A DNA stretch of 13,643 nt from Flavobacteriales bacterium (lineage in GTDB: Bacteria > Bacteroidota > Bacteroidia > Flavobacteriales > BACL11). The stretch lies in assembly GCA_002710495.1 (NCBI GenBank), contig PAKE01000023.1, forward strand, positions 14,217 through 27,859, written 5' to 3'. Both the position numbers and the translations under genes were made by a program. Every line of letters begins with the position of its first letter. Position 1 is the stretch's first letter. Below the pieces are notes generated by a model. That model worked only from the letters and a program-made list of their open reading frames with translations, was not told the DNA's origin and searched no databases. Below, in pieces: positions 1 to 7,048 of this stretch.

Positions 1-838
1 CTGCATAAGGATCTGCATTCGGATCCATCATTAGTCGTACTTCTTTAGTCACTGATTCTAAATTATTAAACTTTCCTAAAGGATCTAAATGTGCATAAAA
101 AGTACTAGGGAATGCAAAGAAGATATGAAGATGTTTCGATATTAAAACATAATTCATAAATGCTAAAATCCCAATAATATGAAACCACCATGAAAATCTT
201 TCTAATAAATAAAGCGCATTCGCACTCATTCCATCAAATAAAGGAACTAATAACTGTGAAACAGGGTTAGAAAAATCAACTGTATAATGAGAAACATCTT
301 TAGTAAATAGAATAGCATCAGCAGCGTTCATTACAAGAAAAGCTGACATTAACAAAACCTCAAAGATTAAGATTAGATTTGCATCTGTTCTTGGCCAAGA
401 AGTCATTTCCTTGCTCCAAAAACGCTTAATCTTAATAAAATTTCTTCTACTAAATAAGATAATACAAGCAACTAAGACAAGTAAAGCTAGTATTTCAAAA
501 GATCCAATTAAAAAGTTATATAAGCCTACAGGAATAATAGTTGCAAGAAATCTGTGAGTTCCAAAAATACCATCAACTACAATCTCAATCATTTCTATAT
601 TTATGATTAAGAATCCTAAATAAACTATTATATGTAAAATACCTGGAATTAGTCTTCTGGTCATTTTTGACTGACCAAGAGCAACTCTAATCATATTCTT
701 CCATCTATCTAATTTTCTATCAGACCTATCAATATCTCTACCTAATCGGATATTCGCAATAATTCTTCTGAGATTTCTTACAAAAAGTGCAATAAATAAA
801 ATAAATACTGCTAAAAAAAACAGATTATTCACTCCCAT
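1..838 (-). CDS. Membrane oxidoreductase of the NarI-like/(Fe-S)-binding protein family, 3'-truncated by window edge
   Basis: The reading frame starts at the ATG at 838-836 and stays open for 279 codons to the left edge, so the C-terminus is missing. The visible part is a membrane domain with about five hydrophobic segments (residues roughly 5-20, 63-88, 108-130, 153-175 and 215-235). Histidines lie in or next to them (H69, H220, H236, H238), the type of residue that binds heme b in NarI/HdrE-like subunits. The loop GRDIDRSD (33-40), the WWFHIIGILAF stretch (217-227) and the end LMMDPNADP (269-277) match, from memory, a Flavobacteriia family of about 440 residues whose missing C-terminal half carries two 4Fe-4S clusters of HdrD/GlpC type. 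The electron donor and acceptor are unknown. It follows the MCE gene by 3 bases and is therefore co-transcribed with it. The family is fairly sure; the physiological role is not. Confidence 0.75.
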   Translation of the reverse strand, partial: MGVNNLFFLAVFILFIALFVRNLRRIIANIRLGRDIDRSDRKLDRWKNMIRVALGQSKMTRRLIPGILHIIVYLGFLIINIEMIEIVVDGIFGTHRFLATIIPVGLYNFLIGSFEILALLVLVACIILFSRRNFIKIKRFWSKEMTSWPRTDANLILIFEVLLMSAFLVMNAADAILFTKDVSHYTVDFSNPVSQLLVPLFDGMSANALYLLERFSWWFHIIGILAFMNYVLISKHLHIFFAFPSTFYAHLDPLGKFNNLESVTKEVRLMMDPNADPYA

Positions 839-841
839 TTA

Positions 842-1810
842 TTATTCTGATTTTGGTTCTTTATATGGTTTATTCTTAGATCCAAGTACAGAAAAACTAA
901 CATACCTTCCAGGATTATCTTTTAAATCTCCTAAAAGCTGTTCTAACTCCTTAGAAGCTTTTTGTAAATTATTATATAATTTCTTATCATTTATAAGTAA
1001 ACCTAAACTTCCTTCATTATTATTTATTTGTTTAGTGATCTCATCAATATTGTTTAAAGTAGATAAAATATCTGATTTTGCTAAGGAATCAGAAAAAGAA
1101 GAAAAATTATAAAGAATATTTTTTATTTCTGTATTACTTTCACTAAAACTAGTTGAGATTGTTTTAAAATTTAAAATAATTTCATTTAAATTCTCCTCAT
1201 TACCTTTAACAATACTATTTACCGTTAACATGGTGTTAGACAGAGTCTTAAATGTTCTATCTAAACCAGTTAATGATTTATTTAAACTTTCTCTTGCGTC
1301 TTTATTAAAAACTGAAGTAATGACAATCATTACGGAATCAATAGAACTAATTAATCCTTCTGTTTTGTTTTTAAGTGGCAAAATCTGAGCATTTACCTCA
1401 TCTTGTAAACTAGATTCCATTGCAGATTCTAGTTCTGAACCCGAGATAGCCATAACATTTGTGTCTCCTAGAATCAAAGAGATCCCTTTTGTTCCCAACA
1501 AATCTAAACTAATAATCTTAGCTTTTGAATTGACAGGAATCTGAACGTCATCTTCAATATTTATCAGCACCTTTAACTGATTATCTCTGTTGTCATCAAA
1601 GGAAATTTTAGTTACCGTTCCAATCTTATGACCTTTTAATGTAATGGAGTTTCCTTCAGTTAATCCTGCAATATCCTGATAATACGCATGCAAAACTCTT
1701 TTATCGTTCATTACATTTACTCCTTTTAGATAATTAATTCCAAAATAAAGCAAGAAGATTGATAGAAGTGAAATGACTCCCACTGTCACTGATTTTAATT
1801 TATTACTCAT
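842..1810 (-). CDS. MCE/MlaD-family lipid-transport protein
   Basis: The product is 322 residues. It has a short cytoplasmic N-terminus, one membrane anchor at about residues 7-28 and a single MCE domain at about 38-116, seen in the pattern DIAGLTEGNSITLKGHKIG (46-64), with the usual beta-strand repeats after it. Residues 140-295 are mostly helical heptad-like sequence without aromatics, expected to form the helical needle or coiled coil of single-MCE proteins. The C-terminal motif NPGRYVSFSVLG (299-310) is typical of the Bacteroidota members. Known homologues form hexameric rings at the inner membrane and pass phospholipids or other lipids across the periplasm with an MlaE/MlaF ABC transporter. 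No mlaE or mlaF is present here, so those partners must be elsewhere. The gene lies 4 bases downstream of the amidase. Start is ATG at 1810 with no clear Shine-Dalgarno sequence. Confidence 0.88.
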   Translation of the reverse strand: MSNKLKSVTVGVISLLSIFLLYFGINYLKGVNVMNDKRVLHAYYQDIAGLTEGNSITLKGHKIGTVTKISFDDNRDNQLKVLINIEDDVQIPVNSKAKIISLDLLGTKGISLILGDTNVMAISGSELESAMESSLQDEVNAQILPLKNKTEGLISSIDSVMIVITSVFNKDARESLNKSLTGLDRTFKTLSNTMLTVNSIVKGNEENLNEIILNFKTISTSFSESNTEIKNILYNFSSFSDSLAKSDILSTLNNIDEITKQINNNEGSLGLLINDKKLYNNLQKASKELEQLLGDLKDNPGRYVSFSVLGSKNKPYKEPKSE

Positions 1811-1814
1811 AATC

Positions 1815-2975
1815 TTATTTATTTAGCAAATCTAAGGCTTCTTTTACACTTATTTGTTTTTCATTATAAAATGCTACAATAAATGCTCCTGCAAACTTAC
1901 CAGATCTGTGTTTTAATTTTAATTTATCCGCTTCTTTTTTGTCATTTCCTAATGATAAAAAGTATCTATACGTACCATTTGTAAGATCTTCTTCTACATT
2001 CATTCCATCAAAAACAGAAGAGTTCTTCATGGATTTTAAATATGTCCCTAATTGAATTTTAAAAACTATATTTAATTCTTCTTTCAAATCTTTATTTTCT
2101 AATATTTCAATCTCTTTAAAATCTTCATTGCTATCATCTTTATCAATTACTAACAACCCATCTACTGTTTCTTTATATTCTTTAAAAGCTCTAAATATTG
2201 CAGAAGCCATGTAAATCTGACCGTTTTCAGAATGAAGAAAATCTTCTTCATCAGGATTAGTTAAAAACCCTAGTTCAATAAGAACAGAAGGCATATTAAC
2301 TCTACTAATTACATAAAATGGAGCCTGTTTCACCCCTCTACTTTTTCTGTAAACTCTCTCTACAAATTGAATATCTAATTGTTGAGCAAATGATATACTC
2401 TGTTCTAAATAAGTGTTTTGCATTAAACTAAATACAATATAACTTTCAGCAGATTTCGGGTCAAACCCATCATATTTTTCTTTAAAATTATCTTCTAAAT
2501 ACATTACAGAGTTTTCTCGCATTGCAACATCCATATTAGCTTTAAGTTTACTCATACCCATAACAAAAACACTAGCACCAGAAACATCTGAATTCTTAAA
2601 TCCATCACAATGTATAGAAATAAATAAATCTGCATCATTTTTATTAGCTAATTCTGTTCTTTCCCAAAGTTCTAGGAAAACATCTTTTTTTCTTGTGTAT
2701 ACAACTTTAATTTCCGGAAATTTCTTTTCAATATATCTTCCTAGGATTAAGGAAACCTCTAAAGCAATATCTTTTTCATAAATTTTATATCTTTTGGTAC
2801 CCATTGTACCAGGGTCTTTACCTCCATGACCAGCATCTATCACTATTGTTCTTATCTGTTTTTCTGCAGATTGTGAAAAAGAAAAATTATTTACACCGAC
2901 CAACAGAAGAAAAAACAAAAAAATGCGTTTACCAAACAGATTAAAGGTATGATAGATTTTACTTAGTTTAGCCAA
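1815..2975 (-). CDS. Periplasmic N-acetylmuramoyl-L-alanine amidase (AmiC-type, Amidase_3) with SPOR-like C-terminus
   Basis: This zinc amidase cuts the bond between N-acetylmuramic acid and the peptide stem in peptidoglycan. The first ~36 residues are a basic, hydrophobic signal peptide ending near FSFSQS. The catalytic domain spans about 42-270 with the usual ligands: H50 in IDAGHGG, E67 in YEKDIA, H122 in FISIHCDG, and catalytic E234 in VLIELGFLTNP. Between H122 and E234 is a long insert (about 140-195) like the regulatory helix of AmiB/AmiC that blocks the active site until an EnvC/NlpD-type activator binds. Residues about 302-386 resemble a SPOR domain (FKIQLGTY, then TYRYFLSLG, then GAFIVAFYN), which binds stem-peptide-free glycan at division sites. 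The start is TTG at 2975: no ATG lies in frame between the upstream stop at 2994-2996 and the catalytic domain, and a TTG start gives a good signal peptide. It is the first gene of the minus-strand envelope operon. Confidence 0.9.
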   Translation of the reverse strand: MAKLSKIYHTFNLFGKRIFLFFLLLVGVNNFSFSQSAEKQIRTIVIDAGHGGKDPGTMGTKRYKIYEKDIALEVSLILGRYIEKKFPEIKVVYTRKKDVFLELWERTELANKNDADLFISIHCDGFKNSDVSGASVFVMGMSKLKANMDVAMRENSVMYLEDNFKEKYDGFDPKSAESYIVFSLMQNTYLEQSISFAQQLDIQFVERVYRKSRGVKQAPFYVISRVNMPSVLIELGFLTNPDEEDFLHSENGQIYMASAIFRAFKEYKETVDGLLVIDKDDSNEDFKEIEILENKDLKEELNIVFKIQLGTYLKSMKNSSVFDGMNVEEDLTNGTYRYFLSLGNDKKEADKLKLKHRSGKFAGAFIVAFYNEKQISVKEALDLLNK

Positions 2976-3026
2976 TCTAGAATTACTATTAGTTTACATA
3001 CAAAAATAACACTAAGATTGAATAAA
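2967..3026. repeat. Imperfect inverted repeat covering both divergent TTG start codons
   Basis: The 12 bases read outward on the minus strand from 2978 to 2967 (AGATTGGCTAAA) and on the plus strand from 3015 to 3026 (AGATTGAATAAA) match at 10 of 12 positions. The first six bases are identical and include both proposed TTG start codons. The arms are separated by 36 bases (2979-3014), which hold all of the non-coding DNA between the amidase and lptD except three bases at each arm. It could be a shared initiation context, a target for a dimeric regulator, or chance similarity in AT-rich DNA. The match is seen directly; any function is inference. Confidence 0.4.
3001..3008 (-). promoter_or_regulatory. 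Possible Bacteroidota -7 promoter element for the amidase operon
   Basis: Read on the minus strand the eight bases are TATTTTTG, a full match to the Bacteroidota -7 consensus TAnnTTTG. Transcription would begin a few bases downstream, near 2995, giving a leader of about 20 bases before the amidase TTG. I see no good TTG-containing -33 element at the usual spacing, so the site is tentative. For lptD on the other strand only weaker partial matches are present (for example TAGTTTAG at 2964-2971). Confidence 0.3.
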
Positions 3027-5549
3027 AATACACTTATACTAGTCTCATTCACATTCTTATTAACAGGATTTTTCAACAATTCTTATGCAAAAAACTCATT
3101 TTTTCTTAACGATACACTAACAAAAAATAGTTCTGAAAATATATTAGAATTTGACATTAAACGACATTGTAATGATTCAATTATTCAAGACATAGAAGAT
3201 AAGAAGATATATTTGTATGGAGATGCAAGTATTGAATATGGAGACATAAAGATCACATCAAATAAAATAGTGATTGACTGGAAAGAAAATACCATCTTAG
3301 CTGTTGGGACTAAAGATAGCATAGGAAAAATTATTGGTAATCCCGTATTTAAGGAAGGGAAAGAAAGTTTTAAAGCTACTGAAATTCTTTACAATCTGAA
3401 AAGTAAGAAATGTATTGTAAAAAAGATAATCACAAAAGAAGGTGAAGGGTACATACATGGAGTAAAAGTAAAGAAACTAGAAGACAATATATTATACCTA
3501 AAAAAAGGAGAATACACTACATGTGATGCGGAACATCCACATTATTCTATTCGTGCAAATAAAATTAAGTTAATACCTAAAAAACAAATAGTTACAGGAC
3601 CAGCATACTTGACATTTTTCAATATTCCAACTCCTTTATTTTTACCCTTCGGATATTTTCCAAATACTGACAAACAAAGTTCCGGAATTATTATACCTTC
3701 TTATGGAGAGTCCGCAAATATGGGGTTCTTCTTGAAAGATGGAGGATATTATTTTTCATTAAATAATTATACTGATTTAACTTTAAAAGCTGATATTTAT
3801 ACAAAAGGAAGTTGGTCTTCAAAAAATAATTTTAGATATAAGAAGAGATATAAATACAATGGGTCTTTGAATCTTAATTACGGTAATATTATTACAAGTG
3901 AATTTGGTTTTCCAAACTATGTAATTAAGAAAGATTTTTTTGTGAGATGGAGTCATAAACAAGACCCAAAAGCAGATCCATTGGTAAGTTTTTCTGCAAA
4001 TGTAAATGCTGGATCGAGTACATATCATAAAAATAATACGTTTACAAACTCTACAGACTACCTTTCTAATACATTCACCTCTAATGTAAATTGGAGCAAA
4101 AGATTTGAAGGAACTCCTTTTAATTTATCTGCTAATCTAAGTCATAATCAGAATACTCAAACACATAAAGTTAACCTTACACTACCTGATATTTCATTAA
4201 GCATGAATAAGATTTATCCATTTAAATCACTAGGAAATAAAGGGTCAAAAAATTGGTACGATAATATTGGAATGAGATACAGTATGAATAGTAAAAATCA
4301 GATATCTACTACAGATTCATTACTATTTCACAACAGCACTTTACAAAATTTCAATTCTGGAATGAGACATAACATTCCAATCAACTCATCATTTAAAATA
4401 TTAAAATATTTCACTTTTAATCAAAGTATAAATCTATCTGAAAGATGGTACATTAATCAGGTTGAAAAAAAATGGAACGGAACTGAAGTAATAACAGACA
4501 CATTAAATAAATTTACTAGAGGTAGTGAGTATAATTTAATTAGCTCAATAAACACAAAAATTTATGGTGTTAGTCAGTTTAAGAAAGGTAAAATAGCGGC
4601 TTTCCGACATGTAATGACTCCTAATCTATCCTTTACATACAACCCTGGTTTTTCAGACAAGAAATTTGGATTCTACAAATCTGTACAAATAGACAGCTTA
4701 GGAAACACAGATATATATTCTATTATGCAAAATGGAATTTATGGAACTCCCAGAAAAAATGAATCTGGAAATATAAATTTTAGTTTAGGTCATATTTTCG
4801 GAATAAAAGTAAGAAACAAGAAAGATACTGTAGAAGAACTAACTAAGGTGAAACTAATTGAAAGTTTGAATTTTTCTTCTTCATATAATCTGTTTGCTGA
4901 CTCCTTTAATTTTAATTATATCAATTTAAATTTAAGAACAAAACTGCTTAATAAAATAAATATCAGTTACAGCAGTGTTTTTGATCCTTATATTATTGAT
5001 TCCACTGGTAGGAAACATAAATTTGAACTATTTGAGAATAATAAGATTGCTAGGTTTAGAAACTCAAACATTACTGCTGGGTTTAATATAAACGATAAAA
5101 CTTTTACTAAGAAAAAAAACAAAGAAGAAGAAGAAGAAGAAGAAGAAGAAGAAAGAAATAAAGAGGAAACAAGAGATTTTTATAAAATACCATGGAATTT
5201 GAATGTAAATTATACTCATAACTTAAACATGGGAACTAATTTGCAATCTGAAAAAACTTCTACACAAAATCTTGGATTTTCAGGAAATATAAAAATTACT
5301 CAAAAATGGAAACTAGGATTTCATTCTGGTTATGATTTTTCAGATGAAACAAATCAAGAATGGTGGAAAAAATTCACTTATACTTCTATTGATATATATA
5401 GAGATTTACATTGTTGGGAGTTATTATTTCATTGGATCCCAACAGGATATCAGAGAAGTTACACTCTAACAATTCGAGTAAAAGCAGATATACTTAAAGA
5501 CTTAAAATTAGAACGTCGAAAAGATTGGATAGCACCAGAGTTTAATTAG
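3018..5549 (+). CDS. lptD: LPS-assembly outer-membrane protein LptD (Bacteroidota type)
   Basis: The product is 843 residues and acts in the outer membrane, where LptD with the lipoprotein LptE places lipopolysaccharide in the outer leaflet. A signal peptide covers about residues 1-24 (cleavage after NNSYA). An OstA/LptA-like jellyroll follows at about 45-150 (YGDASIEYGDIKITS at 67-81). The LptD junction follows, with YTTCD (166-170), the PTPLFLPFGYFP signature (204-215) and SGIIIPSYG (222-230). The rest is long alternating beta-strand sequence of a barrel, ending in CWELLFHWIP (799-808). Only four cysteines are present: C51, C132, C169 and C799. C169 and C799 occupy positions like those of the E. 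coli inter-domain disulfide. Residues 703-712 are ten consecutive glutamates. The start is TTG at 3018: there is no ATG in frame before residue 235, and TTG gives a proper signal peptide. It is divergent from the amidase and convergent with pabA, sharing 4 bases. Confidence 0.9.
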   Translation: MNKNTLILVSFTFLLTGFFNNSYAKNSFFLNDTLTKNSSENILEFDIKRHCNDSIIQDIEDKKIYLYGDASIEYGDIKITSNKIVIDWKENTILAVGTKDSIGKIIGNPVFKEGKESFKATEILYNLKSKKCIVKKIITKEGEGYIHGVKVKKLEDNILYLKKGEYTTCDAEHPHYSIRANKIKLIPKKQIVTGPAYLTFFNIPTPLFLPFGYFPNTDKQSSGIIIPSYGESANMGFFLKDGGYYFSLNNYTDLTLKADIYTKGSWSSKNNFRYKKRYKYNGSLNLNYGNIITSEFGFPNYVIKKDFFVRWSHKQDPKADPLVSFSANVNAGSSTYHKNNTFTNSTDYLSNTFTSNVNWSKRFEGTPFNLSANLSHNQNTQTHKVNLTLPDISLSMNKIYPFKSLGNKGSKNWYDNIGMRYSMNSKNQISTTDSLLFHNSTLQNFNSGMRHNIPINSSFKILKYFTFNQSINLSERWYINQVEKKWNGTEVITDTLNKFTRGSEYNLISSINTKIYGVSQFKKGKIAAFRHVMTPNLSFTYNPGFSDKKFGFYKSVQIDSLGNTDIYSIMQNGIYGTPRKNESGNINFSLGHIFGIKVRNKKDTVEELTKVKLIESLNFSSSYNLFADSFNFNYINLNLRTKLLNKINISYSSVFDPYIIDSTGRKHKFELFENNKIARFRNSNITAGFNINDKTFTKKKNKEEEEEEEEEERNKEETRDFYKIPWNLNVNYTHNLNMGTNLQSEKTSTQNLGFSGNIKITQKWKLGFHSGYDFSDETNQEWWKKFTYTSIDIYRDLHCWELLFHWIPTGYQRSYTLTIRVKADILKDLKLERRKDWIAPEFN
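5124..5153 (+). repeat. (GAA)10 trinucleotide tract inside lptD
   Basis: Ten perfect GAA units in frame encode E703-E712, preceded by a lysine-rich run (TKKKNK) and followed by RNKEETRD. The segment lies between predicted barrel strands and so should be a charged loop. Whole-unit slippage would lengthen or shorten the loop without breaking the frame. Confidence 0.95.
5546..5549. other. Convergent genes sharing overlapping stop codons
   Basis: The four bases TTAG hold both the plus-strand stop of lptD (TAG, 5547-5549) and the minus-strand stop of the pabA-like gene (TAA, 5548-5546). There is no intergenic DNA and I see no hairpin plus T-run near the junction, so each transcript presumably runs into the opposite gene before ending. 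Confidence 0.95.
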
Positions 5550-6109
5550 GAAAACAACCAATTTTTTATAATTAACTTTCCGTTATCTGTTAGTACTGAT
5601 TCAGGATGAAACTGAATACCTTTTATATCATATTTTTTGTGAGAAACAGACATAATTAGTCCATCTTTATTTTCTGATGTTATAAGCAAACAATTTGGAA
5701 GTGAATCTTTTTCAGCAACCCAAGAATGATAATGAGCAATCTTAAATTCTTTAGGAATACCTTGAAAAATAGAATCATTTTTAATAATCTGATTTTCTGA
5801 GGAAACTCCATGTTTTACGTCTTGAAGGTTTTCTAATTTTCCATCAAAAAACTCTACAATTGCCTGATGACCTAAACAGATTCCTAATATTGATTTTGTC
5901 TTTGAGAATCTCTCTAACACATCAAAAATCACAGGATGATCACAGGGTAGTGAAGGACCAGGAGATAAAATTATTTTATCATAATTTTTAATATCAACTT
6001 CAGAGATTTGATCGCTTCTAAGAACAATACAATCCTTTACAAATTCTAAGACGTAATGATGCAAATTGTATGTAAATGAGTCAAAATTATCAACAATCAA
6101 GACTTTCAC
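5546..6109 (-). CDS. pabA: Glutamine amidotransferase subunit of aminodeoxychorismate/anthranilate synthase (PabA/TrpG)
   Basis: This 187-residue class I glutamine amidotransferase releases ammonia from glutamine for a chorismate-using partner (PabB for folate, TrpE for tryptophan). Diagnostic motifs are present: VDNFDSFTYNL (6-16), SPGPSLP (49-55), the nucleophile C78 in GICLGHQA (77-84), and H168 with E170 in IQFHPESV (165-172). Length is normal for the family. The start is GTG at 6109, directly after the TAA of the fucose synthase gene with no base between; the family-typical N-terminus begins there and no better start exists. Neither pabB nor trpE is in the window, so pabA versus trpG cannot be settled by context; the enzyme may serve both. 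Its place at the end of a polysaccharide gene run looks like a shared transcript rather than a shared pathway. Confidence 0.88.
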   Translation of the reverse strand: MKVLIVDNFDSFTYNLHHYVLEFVKDCIVLRSDQISEVDIKNYDKIILSPGPSLPCDHPVIFDVLERFSKTKSILGICLGHQAIVEFFDGKLENLQDVKHGVSSENQIIKNDSIFQGIPKEFKIAHYHSWVAEKDSLPNCLLITSENKDGLIMSVSHKKYDIKGIQFHPESVLTDNGKLIIKNWLFS

Positions 6110-7048
6110 TTATTCGTATCTCTGTAGTTCTTCAGGCAATATATCTAGAACCATCTCTATTCCTTTCTCAAATGAAATCTGGTGATGCCAACCTAAATTG
6201 TTTATTTTACTTACATCCAGTAATTTTCTAGGAGTTCCGTTTGGATATGTAGAGTTAAACTCTATCAGACCATCAAACCCTACTTTCTCTTTAATAATCT
6301 CTGATACTTTTTTAATACTATGTTCTACCCCACTTCCAACATTTACAAATTGTTTTTCATTATACTCATTCATTAAAAATAAACAAGCTTTAGAACAATC
6401 ATCAACATGCAAAAATTCCCTGAAAGGAGTTCCATCTCCCCAAACTTCCACAGAAGAAGAGTTATTTAATTTTGCTTCATAAAACTTTCTTAAAAGTGCT
6501 GGGACTAAATGTGAGGACTCTAAATTATAATTATCATTTGGCCCATACAAATTTGTTGGCATTGCAGAAATAAAATTACATCCGTATTGTTCCCTATAAA
6601 ACTCACACATTTTTATTCCTGAGATCTTTGCAATCGCATAAGGTTCATTTGTTGGTTCTAAATAAGAGGTAAGTAGATATTGTTCTTTTAATGGTTGCTC
6701 TGCTAATTTAGGATAAATACAAGAACTCCCAAGAAAAAGCAATTTCCTTACACCGTTTTTATAAGATTGATGAATCACATTATTTTGAATCATCATATTA
6801 TCATACAGAAATTCTGCTTGACATGTGCTATTTGCCAAAATCCCTCCAACCTTTGCTGCAGCCAAGAAAACATATTCAGGCTTCTCTAAAATAAAAAACT
6901 CCTGAACATCATTCTGATTCTTCAGATTCAATTCGGAAGATGACCTAATAATTAGATTATTATATCCTTCTTTCTTTAGTAATCGAAAAATAGAAGAACC
7001 AACCATTCCGTTATGCCCTGCTAGATAAATTTTAGAGTTTCTACGCAT
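6110..7048 (-). CDS. fcl: GDP-L-fucose synthase (GDP-4-keto-6-deoxymannose epimerase/reductase)
   Basis: This cytoplasmic short-chain dehydrogenase turns GDP-4-keto-6-deoxy-D-mannose into GDP-L-fucose with NADPH, giving the activated sugar for fucosyltransferases. At 312 residues it has normal family length. The Rossmann motif is GHNGMVG (11-17). Catalytic residues line up with the E. coli enzyme offset by one: S108 and C110 in LGSSCIYPK (106-114), Y137 and K141 in YAIAK, and H180 in ESSHLVP (177-183). The substrate-binding signatures PTNLYGPND (164-172) and WGDGTPFREFLHVDD (203-217) are intact. The preceding pathway enzyme, GDP-mannose 4,6-dehydratase (gmd), is not in the window and would be expected upstream beyond the right edge or elsewhere. 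The gene overlaps the GT2 gene before it by 8 bases. Start is ATG at 7048. Confidence 0.93.
   Translation of the reverse strand: MRRNSKIYLAGHNGMVGSSIFRLLKKEGYNNLIIRSSSELNLKNQNDVQEFFILEKPEYVFLAAAKVGGILANSTCQAEFLYDNMMIQNNVIHQSYKNGVRKLLFLGSSCIYPKLAEQPLKEQYLLTSYLEPTNEPYAIAKISGIKMCEFYREQYGCNFISAMPTNLYGPNDNYNLESSHLVPALLRKFYEAKLNNSSSVEVWGDGTPFREFLHVDDCSKACLFLMNEYNEKQFVNVGSGVEHSIKKVSEIIKEKVGFDGLIEFNSTYPNGTPRKLLDVSKINNLGWHHQISFEKGIEMVLDILPEELQRYE

Noticed and set aside
2976..3017. TCTAGA palindrome at 2976-2981 as a regulator site
   Set aside because: A six-base palindrome occurs often by chance and nothing else supports it on its own.
3819..4028. Minus-strand open frame of 69 codons inside lptD
   Set aside because: It lies fully within the well-supported LptD barrel, has no family motif, no promoter and an isoleucine/serine-rich composition expected from the reverse of beta-strand coding DNA.
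5550..5600. T-run just past the lptD stop as a terminator
   Set aside because: A short run of T is present but no stable GC-containing hairpin precedes it, and the region is inside pabA coding sequence.
5546..6109. Idea that the amidotransferase is a HisH/WbpG-partner enzyme making an amidated sugar
   Set aside because: The NFDSFTYNL and SPGPSLP motifs are specific to PabA/TrpG, and no HisF-like or WbpG-like gene is next to it.
6198..6482. Plus-strand open frame of 94 codons opposite fcl
   Set aside because: Antisense to intact GDP-fucose synthase motifs; no recognisable domain.
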